Positions 16,662-25,242 of a stretch of DNA of 50,759 bases are shown piece by piece. Under the pieces are notes generated by a model. It had not been told where the DNA came from. It did not search any database and was given only the letters and a program-made list of their open reading frames with translations. Both the position numbers and the translations under genes were made by a program. How positions within the stretch are numbered: the first letter of the stretch is position 1; the number at the start of each line of letters is the position of its first letter. This DNA comes from Acidobacteriota bacterium (GTDB lineage Bacteria; Acidobacteriota; Terriglobia; Terriglobales; Acidobacteriaceae): NCBI GenBank assembly GCA_021803035.1, contig JAJZME010000039.1:1-50759 (forward strand), in the 5' to 3' direction.

Positions 16662-16790
16662 TCAATCCTCCAGCCTTGGCGTTGAGAGGGGACTTGTGGG
16701 GTTGAGCATTCCATACATCACGGTCCTGAAGGGAACGGTTATCACTAGCGTCTGGCGGCTGCCATCTTTCCATACGTTCCAGGTTTTCAT
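16662..16790 (-). pseudogene. Collapsed TadG-like gene remnant (42 codons)
   Basis: A 42-codon frame with its own GGAG ribosome site 8 bases before ATG. Its start (MKTWNVWKDGSRQTLV) resembles the N-terminus of the TadG-like gene at 19535-20716 (NAWNEEEGQTLV). Its end (LNPTSPLSTPRLED) matches the C-terminus of the gene at 16928-18103 (LNPTSPLLSPRIVE) at 10 of 14 positions. About 350 codons between these ends are missing and the membrane helix is spoiled by Pro and Arg. I infer an internally deleted fourth copy of the tandem array. It ends four bases before the downstream TadE-like start and could still act as a short translated spacer. The C-terminal match is strong; the N-terminal match is weaker. 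Confidence 0.6.
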
Positions 16791-16927
16791 CTTCGTTTCT
16801 CCGTCGTAGCGCGAGAAGAAGATCGCCTCATTTGCGTACGGGCTGCAACGAGCGCTTTGCCCCACTGAAAGCTGTTTCGGTCTTGCATCATGGGGCCACC
16901 TGCACTGCCCATTGTTGCATCTGCTGG

Positions 16928-18103
16928 TTACTCCACAATTCTCGGCGACAAGAGCGGTGAAGTTGGGTTGAGTTCCGAGTAGTTTTCGATGGTGCTGTTC
17001 CCGGAGAATTCGATTTGCCCCGCGATGATTGACATGGCGAGTGGGTCCGAAGGGGTTTGGCTGAGAGTGGAACCACCTACCCAGTTCACTAGCGCATTGG
17101 GAAAATAGAGAATGCCCTGCAGGATGGTGCCGTCACCGCCGGTAAAGTTTGCTGATGTTGTGTTACTCGGGTCCTGATAGAAGAGGATGCCGTCGTAGGT
17201 TCCGCTTGTGGGCGCCGACAAGTTCATCGTCGCCTGGCCGGTCACCGATATGGAGCCTTTGGGTGTGATGTAGAAGGTGACACCGGTTCCCGTGAGGCTA
17301 CCCTGGCCTGTAAGGTTGAGGTTTCCATTGATGATGTATAGGCCGGGATTGAGGGAGACCGGACCGGTAATCGTAAGGTTGTTGTAACATCCCGGACTAA
17401 GTGGGTTGCTGTTGGCGGCGGATTGACAACCGGAATAGCTGGGCGGTTGCAGGTAGGCCAGCGGGTCCGGAACCGGCAGAGCGTCAGATGAGGGCGGGAC
17501 CGCGATGACAGGATTGCCGTCGGTGGTGTATGGACCGACAGAGTATTCGCCTGCCATATTCACGGTGGCGCTTCCTGCAATTTGGAAGTCGCCGTTGGAC
17601 TGAGCCGTGCAGCCTGGACTCTGAATATCGGCTGAGCCGGCGTACTTAATTCCTTCGTTACCAAGTTGACAGATGTTCGAGGGCTCCAAGGCTGCTACCG
17701 CCCTGGCGGAAAGGGTCATCGAGTTGACGCCAAATAGTCTCATGAAGTAAGTCGGTTGCAGCTTGGACACAATTACTTCCACATAGGCCGATTTTCCAAC
17801 GTTTGGGCCGTCGTTGGGTGGGTTGTACACCGCAACCGTGGCTCCATCTACTCCATCGGTGAATCCGTTGCGCGCCGCGTCGGTCTGTGCTGCCGGGATT
17901 ACATCTCCGAATTGAATCTGCTCTGCCCCGGCAATGGCGGCTGCATCCGCCGCGGATTGTGCCATTCTTTTTTCGTGAAACATAACGCCTACGTCTGCCG
18001 CCAGCGCCACAAAGCCCAGCAGCACCACGATACACACTGCCAACAGGGCGATCATCTGCCCGCTTTCATCGTTCCATGCTTTGACTTTCACTTTCACTTT
18101 CAT
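16928..18103 (-). CDS. TadG-like Tad exoprotein, array copy 3
   Basis: A 391-residue protein. The N-terminus has the Tad-domain helix GQMIALLAVCIVVLLGFVALAADVGVMFHEKRMAQ, then AADAAAIAGAEQ, standard for TadE/G-like Flp-assembly proteins. The C-terminal two thirds is Gly/Ser/Thr-rich with short strand repeats (SPGCYNNLTITG, PGLYIINGNLNLTG, GTGVTFYIT, APTSGTYDGILFYQD, LQGILYFPNALVNW), probably a right-handed beta-helix. A pair of Cys in SGCQS and SPGCY is conserved in all three copies. AAGGAGG sits only one base before the ATG at 18103 but seven bases before an in-frame GTG at 18097, so the GTG may be the true start. Function inferred: surface or periplasmic part of the Tad apparatus. Confidence 0.82.
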   Translation of the reverse strand: MKVKVKVKAWNDESGQMIALLAVCIVVLLGFVALAADVGVMFHEKRMAQSAADAAAIAGAEQIQFGDVIPAAQTDAARNGFTDGVDGATVAVYNPPNDGPNVGKSAYVEVIVSKLQPTYFMRLFGVNSMTLSARAVAALEPSNICQLGNEGIKYAGSADIQSPGCTAQSNGDFQIAGSATVNMAGEYSVGPYTTDGNPVIAVPPSSDALPVPDPLAYLQPPSYSGCQSAANSNPLSPGCYNNLTITGPVSLNPGLYIINGNLNLTGQGSLTGTGVTFYITPKGSISVTGQATMNLSAPTSGTYDGILFYQDPSNTTSANFTGGDGTILQGILYFPNALVNWVGGSTLSQTPSDPLAMSIIAGQIEFSGNSTIENYSELNPTSPLLSPRIVE

Positions 18104-18236
18104 TCCTCCTTCGCACGTACGGAAGGAAGATCGTCCCATTCCCATCCGGGGGCGGCTAACATGACATCTGCCCGCCAGATCTCTTTCCGTCTTGCATTAT
18201 GGGCCCGTTTGTACTTCCAGATACATCATGCCTCAC

Positions 18237-19409
18237 TTACTCCACGAGCCTCGCCGCCGAGAGCGGCGTAGATTGATTAACAGTCGCGTAGTTGTTCATT
18301 GAGTCATTGCCCGCGAACTTCATCGACGATGCGATCACCGAGACAGCGCTTGAAGAAGTGGTTCCACCAACCAGCTCCACCAACGCGTCGGGGAAATAGA
18401 GGATTCCTGTCAAAGTGCTGCCGGAACCGCCCGCGAATTTGGCAGTCGAGGAGTTGCTGGTATCCTGATAGAAGAGAACGCCGTTGTATGTGCCGCTTGT
18501 GGGGGCCGTTAAATCCATCGTCGCCTTGCCTGCCACCGATACGGAACCTTTGGAGGTAAGGTAGATGGTTACACCGGTCCCCGTGAGGCTGCCCTGACCA
18601 GTAAGCTTAAGTGGTCCGTTGATCACGTATACGCCGGGACTGAGGGAGACCGTGCCTCCGGTAATGGAAAGTCCGTTGTAACAGCCCGGACTAAGTGTGC
18701 TGCTTTTGTTGGCGGATTGACAGCCGGAATAGTTGGGCGGTTGCAAGTAAGCCAAGGGATCGGGTATCGGCAGTGCGTTACCCTGGGGCGTGACCGTAAC
18801 GGATGGGTTGCCGTCAAGGGCGTATCCACCTACGACATTCTCTCCCGCGGAGTTGACGGTGGAGTTTCCAGCTATTTTAATTCCGTCACTACTGGTCGAG
18901 TCGGCGTAAAACTTGCAGTCCGGGCTCTGGATATTGGCGGTGCCGACAATGTCGAATCCTACGCCTGTGGAAGCGAGGGAGATAAAACAGTTCGCCGAGG
19001 GCAGCGCGGTTGCTACGGCTCTGGCGGATACAGTGAGCGAGTCAACGCCAAGCGCCCTCATAAAAAAGGTCGGCTGTTTTTTGGTTACGATAACTTCCAC
19101 ATAGTGAGTTTGCCCGACAGCGGCCCCAGTGACCGGTGGACTGTCGACCTGAACAGTGACTCCATCCTTTCCGCTGGCAAATCCATTAAGCGCCGCATCT
19201 TGCTGCGCCGCTGAGGTTATACCTCCAAATTTTAGTTGCTGCGCGGCCGCTATCGCGGCGGAATCAGCGGCTGCTTGTGCCTGTGTCTTGGTTCGAAACA
19301 TCAAGCCGGCATCCGAAGCCAGCGCCACGAAACCCAGCAAGACAGCTATCAGGAAGGCAAACAGGATGACCACTTGGCCGTCTTCGTCTTCCAATTGTCT
19401 GATCTTCAT
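18237..19409 (-). CDS. TadG-like Tad exoprotein, array copy 2
   Basis: A 390-residue paralogue of its neighbours. The N-terminal helix is GQVVILFAFLIAVLLGFVALASDAGLMFRTKTQAQ, followed by AAADSAAIAAAQQLKFGG and a HYVEVIVTKKQPTFFMRALG segment that all copies share. The C-terminal part has the same Gly/Ser-rich strand repeats (LSPGCYNGLSITG, SPGVYVINGPLKLTG, GTGVTIYLTS, LFYQDTSNSSTAKFAGG). It differs from the other two by a shorter loop after LVELVGGT and an extra cysteine-containing loop (SPDCKFYADS). GGGAAG precedes the ATG. Its role is presumably the same as the other copies, perhaps with a different surface epitope or partner. Confidence 0.82.
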   Translation of the reverse strand: MKIRQLEDEDGQVVILFAFLIAVLLGFVALASDAGLMFRTKTQAQAAADSAAIAAAQQLKFGGITSAAQQDAALNGFASGKDGVTVQVDSPPVTGAAVGQTHYVEVIVTKKQPTFFMRALGVDSLTVSARAVATALPSANCFISLASTGVGFDIVGTANIQSPDCKFYADSTSSDGIKIAGNSTVNSAGENVVGGYALDGNPSVTVTPQGNALPIPDPLAYLQPPNYSGCQSANKSSTLSPGCYNGLSITGGTVSLSPGVYVINGPLKLTGQGSLTGTGVTIYLTSKGSVSVAGKATMDLTAPTSGTYNGVLFYQDTSNSSTAKFAGGSGSTLTGILYFPDALVELVGGTTSSSAVSVIASSMKFAGNDSMNNYATVNQSTPLSAARLVE

Positions 19410-19534
19410 ACTTCCCTTTCACTTACGAAAAAAGTCCTATTGGCATCTGGGCAAGGCCAATCACCGCTGTTTGCCGGGGCTCTTGCGTCCTGGATATTGG
19501 GTCGGTTTGAACTGCCAAATGGCTCAAGCATCGC

Positions 19535-20716
19535 TTACCCCACCAGTCTCGGCGCATCAAGTGGCGTTTTTGAGTTGACGGCCGCGTAGTTTTCAATTGT
19601 GTCGGTGCCAGCGAGCTTGATTTGCGATGCTATGACCGACATCGCTGTTGGCGGATCGGTTTGTCCGGAAGTGGATCCACCTACCCAGTCCACGAGCGCG
19701 TCGGGAAAATAGAGAATGCCCTGCAGGATGGTGCTGTCGCCGCCGGCAAAGGTTGCAGATTTTGAGTCGCTGCGGCTTTGAAAGAAGAGAATGCCGTTGT
19801 AGGTTCCGCTTGTGGGCGCCGATAAATTCACGGTTGACTGGCTTTCCACACTTACGGAGCCTTTAGATGTGATGTAGAGGGTTACACCGGTCCCCGTGAG
19901 GCTGCCCCCACTTGTAACCTTGAGTGGTCCATTGATGACATACGTGCCGGGACTGAGGGAGACAGCACTGTTAATCGTAAGTCCGTTGTAACATCCCGGA
20001 CTCAGCGGGCTGGTATTGGGGGCGGATTGACAGCCGGAATAGCTGGGCGCTTGCAGGTAAGCCAGCGGATCGGGTATTGGCAAGGCATTGCTGGAGGGCT
20101 GGACGGAGATGGCAGGGGTTCCATCGGTGGCGTATGTGCCGACGGAGTATTCGCCGGCCAGATTGACAGTTGCTGTTCCCGCAATTTGGGTTGATGTACT
20201 GCTAGCGGAGTCAGAAAAAGACGAGCAGCCGGGACTCTGGATATCAGCCGTGCCGGCAATTTTGATTGCGGTGCCTGTGGGGCTCAAGGCGGTGTAACAG
20301 TTTGTCGACGGCAGGGCGGTTGCTACCGCCTTGGCGGCAACGGTAAGCGAGTTGACACCAAACACTCTCATAAAAAAGGTCGGCTGCTGTTTCGTTACGA
20401 TCACTTCCACATAGCCAACTTTCCCGGCAGCGGGCCCGTTGGCTGGTGGATCGTCGACCTGGACCGTGACTTCGTCCACTCCGTTGGTAAATCCGTTACG
20501 CGCTGCGTCTTGCTGTGCCGCCGCGGTCGCGTCTCCGAAATTCAGTTGTTGCGCAGCCGCGATCACGGCGGAATCAGCGGCGGTTTGCGCCTGTCTCCTG
20601 GTGTGAAACATCACGCCGGCATCCGTAGCTATGGCCACAAAACCCAGCAAGATAGCAATGCAGAAGGCCAGCAGGACAAGAGTCTGCCCTTCTTCCTCAT
20701 TCCACGCGTTCATCAT
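19535..20716 (-). CDS. TadG-like Tad exoprotein, array copy 1
   Basis: A 393-residue paralogue and the first of the array to be transcribed. Its N-terminus carries EEEGQTLVLLAFCIAILLGFVAIATDAGVMFHTRRQAQ, the Tad-domain helix, then AADSAVIAAAQQL. The external part contains the shared PDPLAYLQAPSYSGCQS block and the strand repeats SPGTYVINGPLKV, GTGVTLYITS, APTSGTYNGILFFQ and LQGILYFPDALVDW. The start is the first of two ATG codons after GGAGG, about 8 bases away. It lies about 100 bases downstream of the PilZ-like gene. Family knowledge: TadG proteins anchor in the inner membrane and project outward; exact function is poorly settled. Confidence 0.82.
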   Translation of the reverse strand: MMNAWNEEEGQTLVLLAFCIAILLGFVAIATDAGVMFHTRRQAQTAADSAVIAAAQQLNFGDATAAAQQDAARNGFTNGVDEVTVQVDDPPANGPAAGKVGYVEVIVTKQQPTFFMRVFGVNSLTVAAKAVATALPSTNCYTALSPTGTAIKIAGTADIQSPGCSSFSDSASSTSTQIAGTATVNLAGEYSVGTYATDGTPAISVQPSSNALPIPDPLAYLQAPSYSGCQSAPNTSPLSPGCYNGLTINSAVSLSPGTYVINGPLKVTSGGSLTGTGVTLYITSKGSVSVESQSTVNLSAPTSGTYNGILFFQSRSDSKSATFAGGDSTILQGILYFPDALVDWVGGSTSGQTDPPTAMSVIASQIKLAGTDTIENYAAVNSKTPLDAPRLVG

Positions 20717-20811
20717 CTTCTCGACCTCCGAAAAAGACGATGGTTACACTGTCATGGGGGAGAAGAGACAGTTTCCATCACTCCTTCGTTGTGTGTTCCT
20801 CCTGTTGTGCG

Positions 20812-21696
20812 TCAGCCGTGCTCTCGCGCCGCCAACGCAGCATTCTGCGCTTCAGGCTGCACAAAGGCCAGCCCGATGCCGTCTTCACCCCAACGGGTGA
20901 CGCGCAACTCGACGGTAATGAGATGCTGAGCGGCTTCACTAGCACCATCCGCCCTCTTCAACGTCATGGCTACTTCGGTGCCCACGGGCCAGCGTTCTTC
21001 GGTCATGAGATATATGCCGGTGGAGTTCACGTCTCTGACGCCGCGTACATTCAAGGCCGTGCCGGCTGCGGCGTTGACGACCAATTGCTCCCTGTTCTGC
21101 GCCGAGACAGGCTGTTGGCTGCCGGCCCAGCCTGTCATGTCCAATTGCTTTAAGGAAGAAAGGATCGTTGATCCGGATGCATTTTCGGACGCCTGCCGAG
21201 ACTGGGTTCGCAGGCGGTATGGCATCTCTTCAGTCCGGCCGATTACCAACTGGTTGCCGGGTTGAGTCTGGGAGGTATAGATGGTGTGAACCGGAAGCAC
21301 GAGCAGGCTTGCAATCTCCGCAGGCTCGATGCGGGCAATACGAAGGGAAGGCAGGGATTCGACAACCTCAAGAACCCGATAATTGCTATCCAGATAAACA
21401 AGATCACGCGCCGCGAATATTCCCAGCGTATGGATTGGCTTGGGCTCTAAGATCCAATGTCCCTCGTAGGAAGTTTCGGGGTGTCTGCGCAGGATCTCCT
21501 TGAGATGCGCCAGAGCGCCATGGGTAAGGGAAACCCCCAAGCTCAAAAAGCATTCGCTGGTCTGATTGTAAACGCAGTATTTCATACGATCCATATGTTT
21601 GGGTCCCGAGAAAATTGTTGGCGTGCGCTGCCCCACTGGAGGGTCTCTCCTCTGAATTCGAGTTGCGCTGTCTGTCTCGCTCATGCTGATGGCCAT
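20812..21696 (-). CDS. DUF192-like domain joined to a PilZ-like domain
   Basis: A 294-residue protein without a signal peptide. Residues about 38-155 resemble DUF192 (LGIFAARDLVYLDSNYRVLEVV, then a leucine-rich PVHTIYTSQ stretch). The C-terminal 90 residues resemble PilZ: RDVNSTGIYLMTEERWPVGTEV followed by strands and DGIGLAFV. PilZ domains bind cyclic di-GMP through RxxxR and (D/N)xSxxG. Here the second motif reads DVNSTG and the Arg motif is only loosely present, so binding is uncertain. Lying between tadC and the TadG array on the same strand, it may link signalling to the Tad machine. The N-terminal 37 residues are variable; a second ATG at residue 5 is possible. Confidence 0.65.
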   Translation of the reverse strand: MAISMSETDSATRIQRRDPPVGQRTPTIFSGPKHMDRMKYCVYNQTSECFLSLGVSLTHGALAHLKEILRRHPETSYEGHWILEPKPIHTLGIFAARDLVYLDSNYRVLEVVESLPSLRIARIEPAEIASLLVLPVHTIYTSQTQPGNQLVIGRTEEMPYRLRTQSRQASENASGSTILSSLKQLDMTGWAGSQQPVSAQNREQLVVNAAAGTALNVRGVRDVNSTGIYLMTEERWPVGTEVAMTLKRADGASEAAQHLITVELRVTRWGEDGIGLAFVQPEAQNAALAAREHG

Positions 21697-21841
21697 CTCC
21701 CACCAGAGTCAGTTACACAGCCGTTTCTTGCAAGCTATGCAGGAACGGCAGGAAACGAGTTAGTAAAAAACCGCCAGAGACAACACACCCCGCACCACCA
21801 CTGAAGCGGCAGAGTCGGGGGGGAGGTGATGTCATAAGCAA

Positions 21842-21879
21842 GCAGACGGACGAGGAAACAGCATCCTGAGACCGTCTGC
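21842..21879. other. Inverted repeat downstream of the small Tad peptide gene
   Basis: GCAGACGG (21842-21849) pairs with CCGTCTGC (21872-21879), with a 22-base loop that may itself fold (AGGA and TCCT). It lies between the 31-residue peptide gene and the PilZ-like gene, both on the minus strand. No T-run follows, so it could be an attenuator or a processing site within the Tad transcript rather than a full terminator. Confidence 0.4.
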
Positions 21880-21898
21880 CTGAATCTCGATCAAAGCG

Positions 21899-21994
21899 CT
21901 ACTTGACGCGCGTACGGCGGCGCTGAATCAGGAATGCGAGGCCGATGACGAACAGAACCGCGCAGACTATCCGGACGATGGTCGCTTCGGGCAT
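21899..21994 (-). CDS. 31-residue single-helix membrane peptide in the Tad cluster
   Basis: A very short gene with a good ribosome site (AAAGGAGAT, 8 bases before ATG) that begins 17 bases after the tadC stop. The product is a short acidic N-terminus (MPEAT), one hydrophobic helix (IVRIVCAVLFVIGLAFLI) and a strongly basic tail (QRRRTRVK), predicting an inner-membrane peptide with its C-terminus inside. It is not an obvious Flp pilin: it lacks the usual prepilin cleavage Gly and Glu+5. It could be a small accessory or stabilising subunit of the TadB/TadC platform. The evidence is position, ribosome site and composition only. Confidence 0.6.
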   Translation of the reverse strand: MPEATIVRIVCAVLFVIGLAFLIQRRRTRVK

Positions 21995-22011
21995 CTTGAA
22001 TCTCCTTTCGC

Positions 22012-22920
22012 TTATTTGAGGTATGTCGTAAACGCCTTTGCAATCACGATGACCGCGGGGCCAAGCGTGACGACGAACAAGCACGGGAAAATAAACAGCA
22101 CCAGTGGGAAAATGAGCTTGATGGTTGTCTTTGCCGCCATTTCCTCCACTTGTTGAATGCGCTGAGTTCTTAAAGTCTCCGAGTGAGTGCGCAAGGTTTT
22201 GGCGATGCTGGTGCCAAATTTTTCCGTTTGAACCAGCATGGAAACGAGATTGCGCACGGTATCGACATCGGTGCGCTCGGCCAGATGCTTCCAGGCGTCG
22301 GAGCGGGGACATCCAGCGCGCTGTTCCAGCACCACCACGCCGAATTCGTCGCTGAGTGCCGGCCGCGCTCTCCCTAACTCTTGCGCTGTGCGCGCCGTAG
22401 CCTGATCCAAGCCAAGTCCGGCCTCAACGCAAATCACGAGCATATCGAGGACATCCGGCAATCCGAGGCGAATTGCGGCTTGGCGGCTCTTGATCTTCTT
22501 GCTCAGCCAGAAGTCCGGCAACAGATATCCGAAGCCAGCCGCACCGGCATAGAGGACGAACGGGCTCTGCTTGCCCAGACCGGTGACAAAAACAATTGCG
22601 CACAGGGCGAGAGGCGTCAGCACTTTAGCGCTATACAAGAAACTGACCGCGGAGTCGTTGCGATAGCCTGCGCGAATCAATCGCTGTTGTGCGACCGAAA
22701 CTTCAGCCTGCGATTTCGGTATGACGCGCTCGAATCTTTGAACAACAGTCCGGAGCGATGAGCCGGTAGACCGCAGTGTTTCCGAGATAGTTTTTTTGCT
22801 TTTGCCCTGACCGATGATGGTGGCGAGGTCCTTAACCCCGGTCTCGCGATTGAACAGCAGCAGACCGCCGGTGAGCAGGATGAAGAACGCGCAGGTGAAA
22901 GCAATGATCGCAAATGTCAT
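22012..22920 (-). CDS. tadC: Tad secretion inner-membrane platform protein TadC
   Basis: A 302-residue protein of the type II secretion F-domain family. A leading membrane helix (IIAFTCAFFILLTGGLLLF) and a linker precede a helix pair near 100-140. The cytoplasmic F-domain follows (GLPDVLDMLVICVEAGLGLDQA to LVQTEKFGTSIAKTLRTHSE), and two C-terminal helices end it (IKLIFPLVLFIFPCLFVVTLG). TadC and TadB form the inner-membrane platform moved by the ATPase TadA. It starts 10 bases after tadB ends and precedes the 31-residue peptide gene. The length is normal for the family. Confidence 0.93.
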   Translation of the reverse strand: MTFAIIAFTCAFFILLTGGLLLFNRETGVKDLATIIGQGKSKKTISETLRSTGSSLRTVVQRFERVIPKSQAEVSVAQQRLIRAGYRNDSAVSFLYSAKVLTPLALCAIVFVTGLGKQSPFVLYAGAAGFGYLLPDFWLSKKIKSRQAAIRLGLPDVLDMLVICVEAGLGLDQATARTAQELGRARPALSDEFGVVVLEQRAGCPRSDAWKHLAERTDVDTVRNLVSMLVQTEKFGTSIAKTLRTHSETLRTQRIQQVEEMAAKTTIKLIFPLVLFIFPCLFVVTLGPAVIVIAKAFTTYLK

Positions 22921-22930
22921 GACACTACCT

Positions 22931-23905
22931 TCAGATTTTGATGTGGATGATCTTTTGGATAATGACGCTTCCGATCAGCAAACTGATGGCTGCTCCAATC
23001 AGAAGCTTGACACCAATCGGCGTTGTCCACAAGAGGCTCATCGTTTTGGGATTGAGCATGTATAGGCCGGCTCCCAGAATGAAGGGCAAAAGCGTCAAAA
23101 TCCACCCTGTCAACCGCCCCTGCGCGGTAAACACCTGTACCTGTCGCTTGAGGCGGAATCGCTGGCGGATCACATTGGAGGCCTTTTCGAGCAACTCCGC
23201 GAGATTGCCGCCACTTTCTCTTTGGATCAAAATTGCGGTAACCACAATTCTGAGGTCCTGAAGCGGCATGCGCTCTACGAGATTTTCCAGACTGGTGCGC
23301 ATGTCGAGCCCAAAGTTCTGCTCCTCAAAGCAAACTTTGAATTCCGTGCCGAGAGGATCGGGGCACTCGCGCGTGATCAGGCTTATTGCCGCCGAGAAGC
23401 TGTGGCCGACACGGAGCGCGCCTACCATCAAATCCAATGCTTCAGGCAGCTCTTTTTCGAATTTGCTGATGCGGCTATGCCGTTTGAAGAGCACATAGCC
23501 CAAGGGCAGAACGCCCAGGATCAGACCGGCAGGCAAGGCAACGAGGATCATGTGCGTGCGCAGGTCAAGCAGATAGGCTGGAACCGCGAAGCAGGTGAGC
23601 GACATCAGGAGGAAGACGCCCGGAGTCCATTTCATGCCGGCTTCTTTGAGCAGCCGTTGGATGTGCCTTACAAAATCGGCTCCTCCAAGGAGGCGATCCA
23701 GGAGGGGAACCGCGCTGCGCGTCTGGGTTTTGCGAAAATTGATGGGCTGAATAACCTGGGGAACGGACGCAGGGCCAACGACTGCTTCCAGCGTGGCGTA
23801 GATCTGCTTGCGCTGCTCGGTCTTCGCCGAGCCGGTCCCCACAATAAGCAAGAGAGCGGCCGCGGAAAATACCGCCAGGAAGACCGTCAAAAATAACAAG
23901 GCCAT
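22931..23905 (-). CDS. tadB: Tad secretion inner-membrane platform protein TadB
   Basis: A 324-residue F-domain protein partnering TadC. It has an N-terminal helix, a linker with LLGGADFVRHIQRLLKEAG, a helix pair near residues 95-140, the cytoplasmic F-domain (LPEALDLMVGALRVGHSFSAAI to LIQRESGGNLAELLEKAS) and C-terminal helices. The GHSF and ESGGNL elements are typical of TadB. In the 23-base gap after tadA, the place of the ribosome site is taken by a run of eight G (minus strand, 23922-23915), nine bases before the ATG. That makes translation start potentially sensitive to slippage in the run. Confidence 0.93.
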   Translation of the reverse strand: MALLFLTVFLAVFSAAALLLIVGTGSAKTEQRKQIYATLEAVVGPASVPQVIQPINFRKTQTRSAVPLLDRLLGGADFVRHIQRLLKEAGMKWTPGVFLLMSLTCFAVPAYLLDLRTHMILVALPAGLILGVLPLGYVLFKRHSRISKFEKELPEALDLMVGALRVGHSFSAAISLITRECPDPLGTEFKVCFEEQNFGLDMRTSLENLVERMPLQDLRIVVTAILIQRESGGNLAELLEKASNVIRQRFRLKRQVQVFTAQGRLTGWILTLLPFILGAGLYMLNPKTMSLLWTTPIGVKLLIGAAISLLIGSVIIQKIIHIKI

Positions 23906-23928
23906 GATCCGCTACCCCCCCCGTTCGC

Positions 23929-25224
23929 TTAGTTAACTTCCATAACGTTGTCAAACACATTCGGTGACAGAACGATGCCGGCCAGCTGAATGCGTTCGAG
24001 GAACCGGGGGCGAATGCCGCTCGGCACAAACGCGCCGACCACCCTGCCATCCGGTCCGATCCCTTTTTTCTGAAACGAGAAGATGTCCTGCATGCTGATG
24101 ATGTTTTCTTCCATCCCGATGATCTCGGAGACACTCATCACCTTGCGGGTGCCGTCGCTCAGGCGGCTAACCTGAACCACAATGTTGATGGCCGAGGCGA
24201 TCTGCTGGCGCATGGAACGCTCGGTGAGACTGAGGTTGGCCATGGTCATCATGGACTCGAGGCGGCTCAACGCGTCGCGCGGGGTGTTGGCGTGAATCGT
24301 GGACATCGAGCCCTCGTGGCCTGTATTCATGGCCTGGAGCATATCGAATGCTTCCTCGCCGCGCACCTCGCCGAGGATGATGCGGTCAGGACGCATACGC
24401 AGGGCATTGACGAGCAGTTGCCGCTGGCGAATGGCTCCGTGTCCTTCGATATTGGGCGGACGAGTTTCCAGGCGCACCAGATTCTCCTGGGCAAGCTGCA
24501 ACTCGGCGGCGTCTTCGATGGTGATGACCCGCTCGTGCTGCGGAATGTTGTGGGAGAGGATGTTGAGCATGGTGGTCTTGCCGGCGCCGGTGCCGCCGGA
24601 GATGAGAATGCTGAGTTTGGCGCGCGCGGCTGCGCCCAGCACCTCCATCATCTCGGCGGAGATGGTGCGCAACTGCACGAGTTGGTTGGCGGCCAGCGGT
24701 CCGGTTCCGAAACGGCGGATGGACATCGAAGGGCCGTCGAGTGCGAGAGGCGGAATAACGGCGTTGACGCGGGAGCCGTCGGGCAAGCGGGCGTCGACCA
24801 TCGGCGAGGCTTCGTCCACTCTGCGTCCTACGCGGGAAACAATGCGATCGATGATTTGCATCAGGTGGCGGTCGTCGCGGAAAACCGTGTCGGTCTTCTG
24901 CAGCCTTCCGCCGCGTTCGATAAAGACGTGGTCTTTGCCGTTCACCAGGATATCGGAGATCTTGGGATCGCGCAGCAGAGGCTCCAGCGGCCCCAGGCCG
25001 AAGACTTCGTCGATCAGGTCGGATTGAATCTTTTCCTGCTCGGCGTAACTCAGTGGCACGCCCTGCGACGCAATGATCTCCTTGACCAGATCGGCGACAG
25101 CCTGCCGCGCCTGAGCGGAATCGGCGCGCGACAGCTTCTCCAAATCGAGCTGGGAGATGAGCGTATGATGCACTTCCGATTTGTACTTTTGCAGGTTCAG
25201 CATCTCAATTGCGGTGCCGTCCAT
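23929..25224 (-). CDS. tadA: Tad secretion ATPase TadA/CpaF
   Basis: A 431-residue hexameric motor ATPase that powers Flp/Tad assembly. The N-terminal helical domain ends near [22 protein letters not shown], a CpaF signature. Walker A is [13 protein letters not shown], followed by the Asp box ([10 protein letters not shown]), Walker B region ([26 protein letters not shown]) and the His box ([15 protein letters not shown]). All catalytic motifs look intact. The start ATG follows GAGGAGAT at good spacing. It sits between cpaE/tadZ and tadB, the usual order in Tad operons. Confidence 0.96.
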   Translation of the reverse strand: MDGTAIEMLNLQKYKSEVHHTLISQLDLEKLSRADSAQARQAVADLVKEIIASQGVPLSYAEQEKIQSDLIDEVFGLGPLEPLLRDPKISDILVNGKDHVFIERGGRLQKTDTVFRDDRHLMQIIDRIVSRVGRRVDEASPMVDARLPDGSRVNAVIPPLALDGPSMSIRRFGTGPLAANQLVQLRTISAEMMEVLGAAARAKLSILISGGTGAGKTTMLNILSHNIPQHERVITIEDAAELQLAQENLVRLETRPPNIEGHGAIRQRQLLVNALRMRPDRIILGEVRGEEAFDMLQAMNTGHEGSMSTIHANTPRDALSRLESMMTMANLSLTERSMRQQIASAINIVVQVSRLSDGTRKVMSVSEIIGMEENIISMQDIFSFQKKGIGPDGRVVGAFVPSGIRPRFLERIQLAGIVLSPNVFDNVMEVN

Positions 25225-25242
25225 AAGACCGATCTCCTCTTC

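Larger units (their letters stand above)
16928..20716 (-). repeat. Tandem array of three TadG-like genes with homologous spacers
   Basis: The three genes (20716-19535, 19409-18237, 18103-16928) share order, length and long DNA blocks: for example CACCGGTYCCCGTGAGGCTRCC occurs once in each, near 17281, 18573 and 19885. The spacers after copies 2 and 3 are also alike (GTCTTGCATYATGGG at 18190 and 16880), and a weaker match follows copy 1 near 19482. This points to duplication of a gene-plus-spacer unit of about 1.2-1.3 kb, followed by divergence. Confidence 0.8.
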
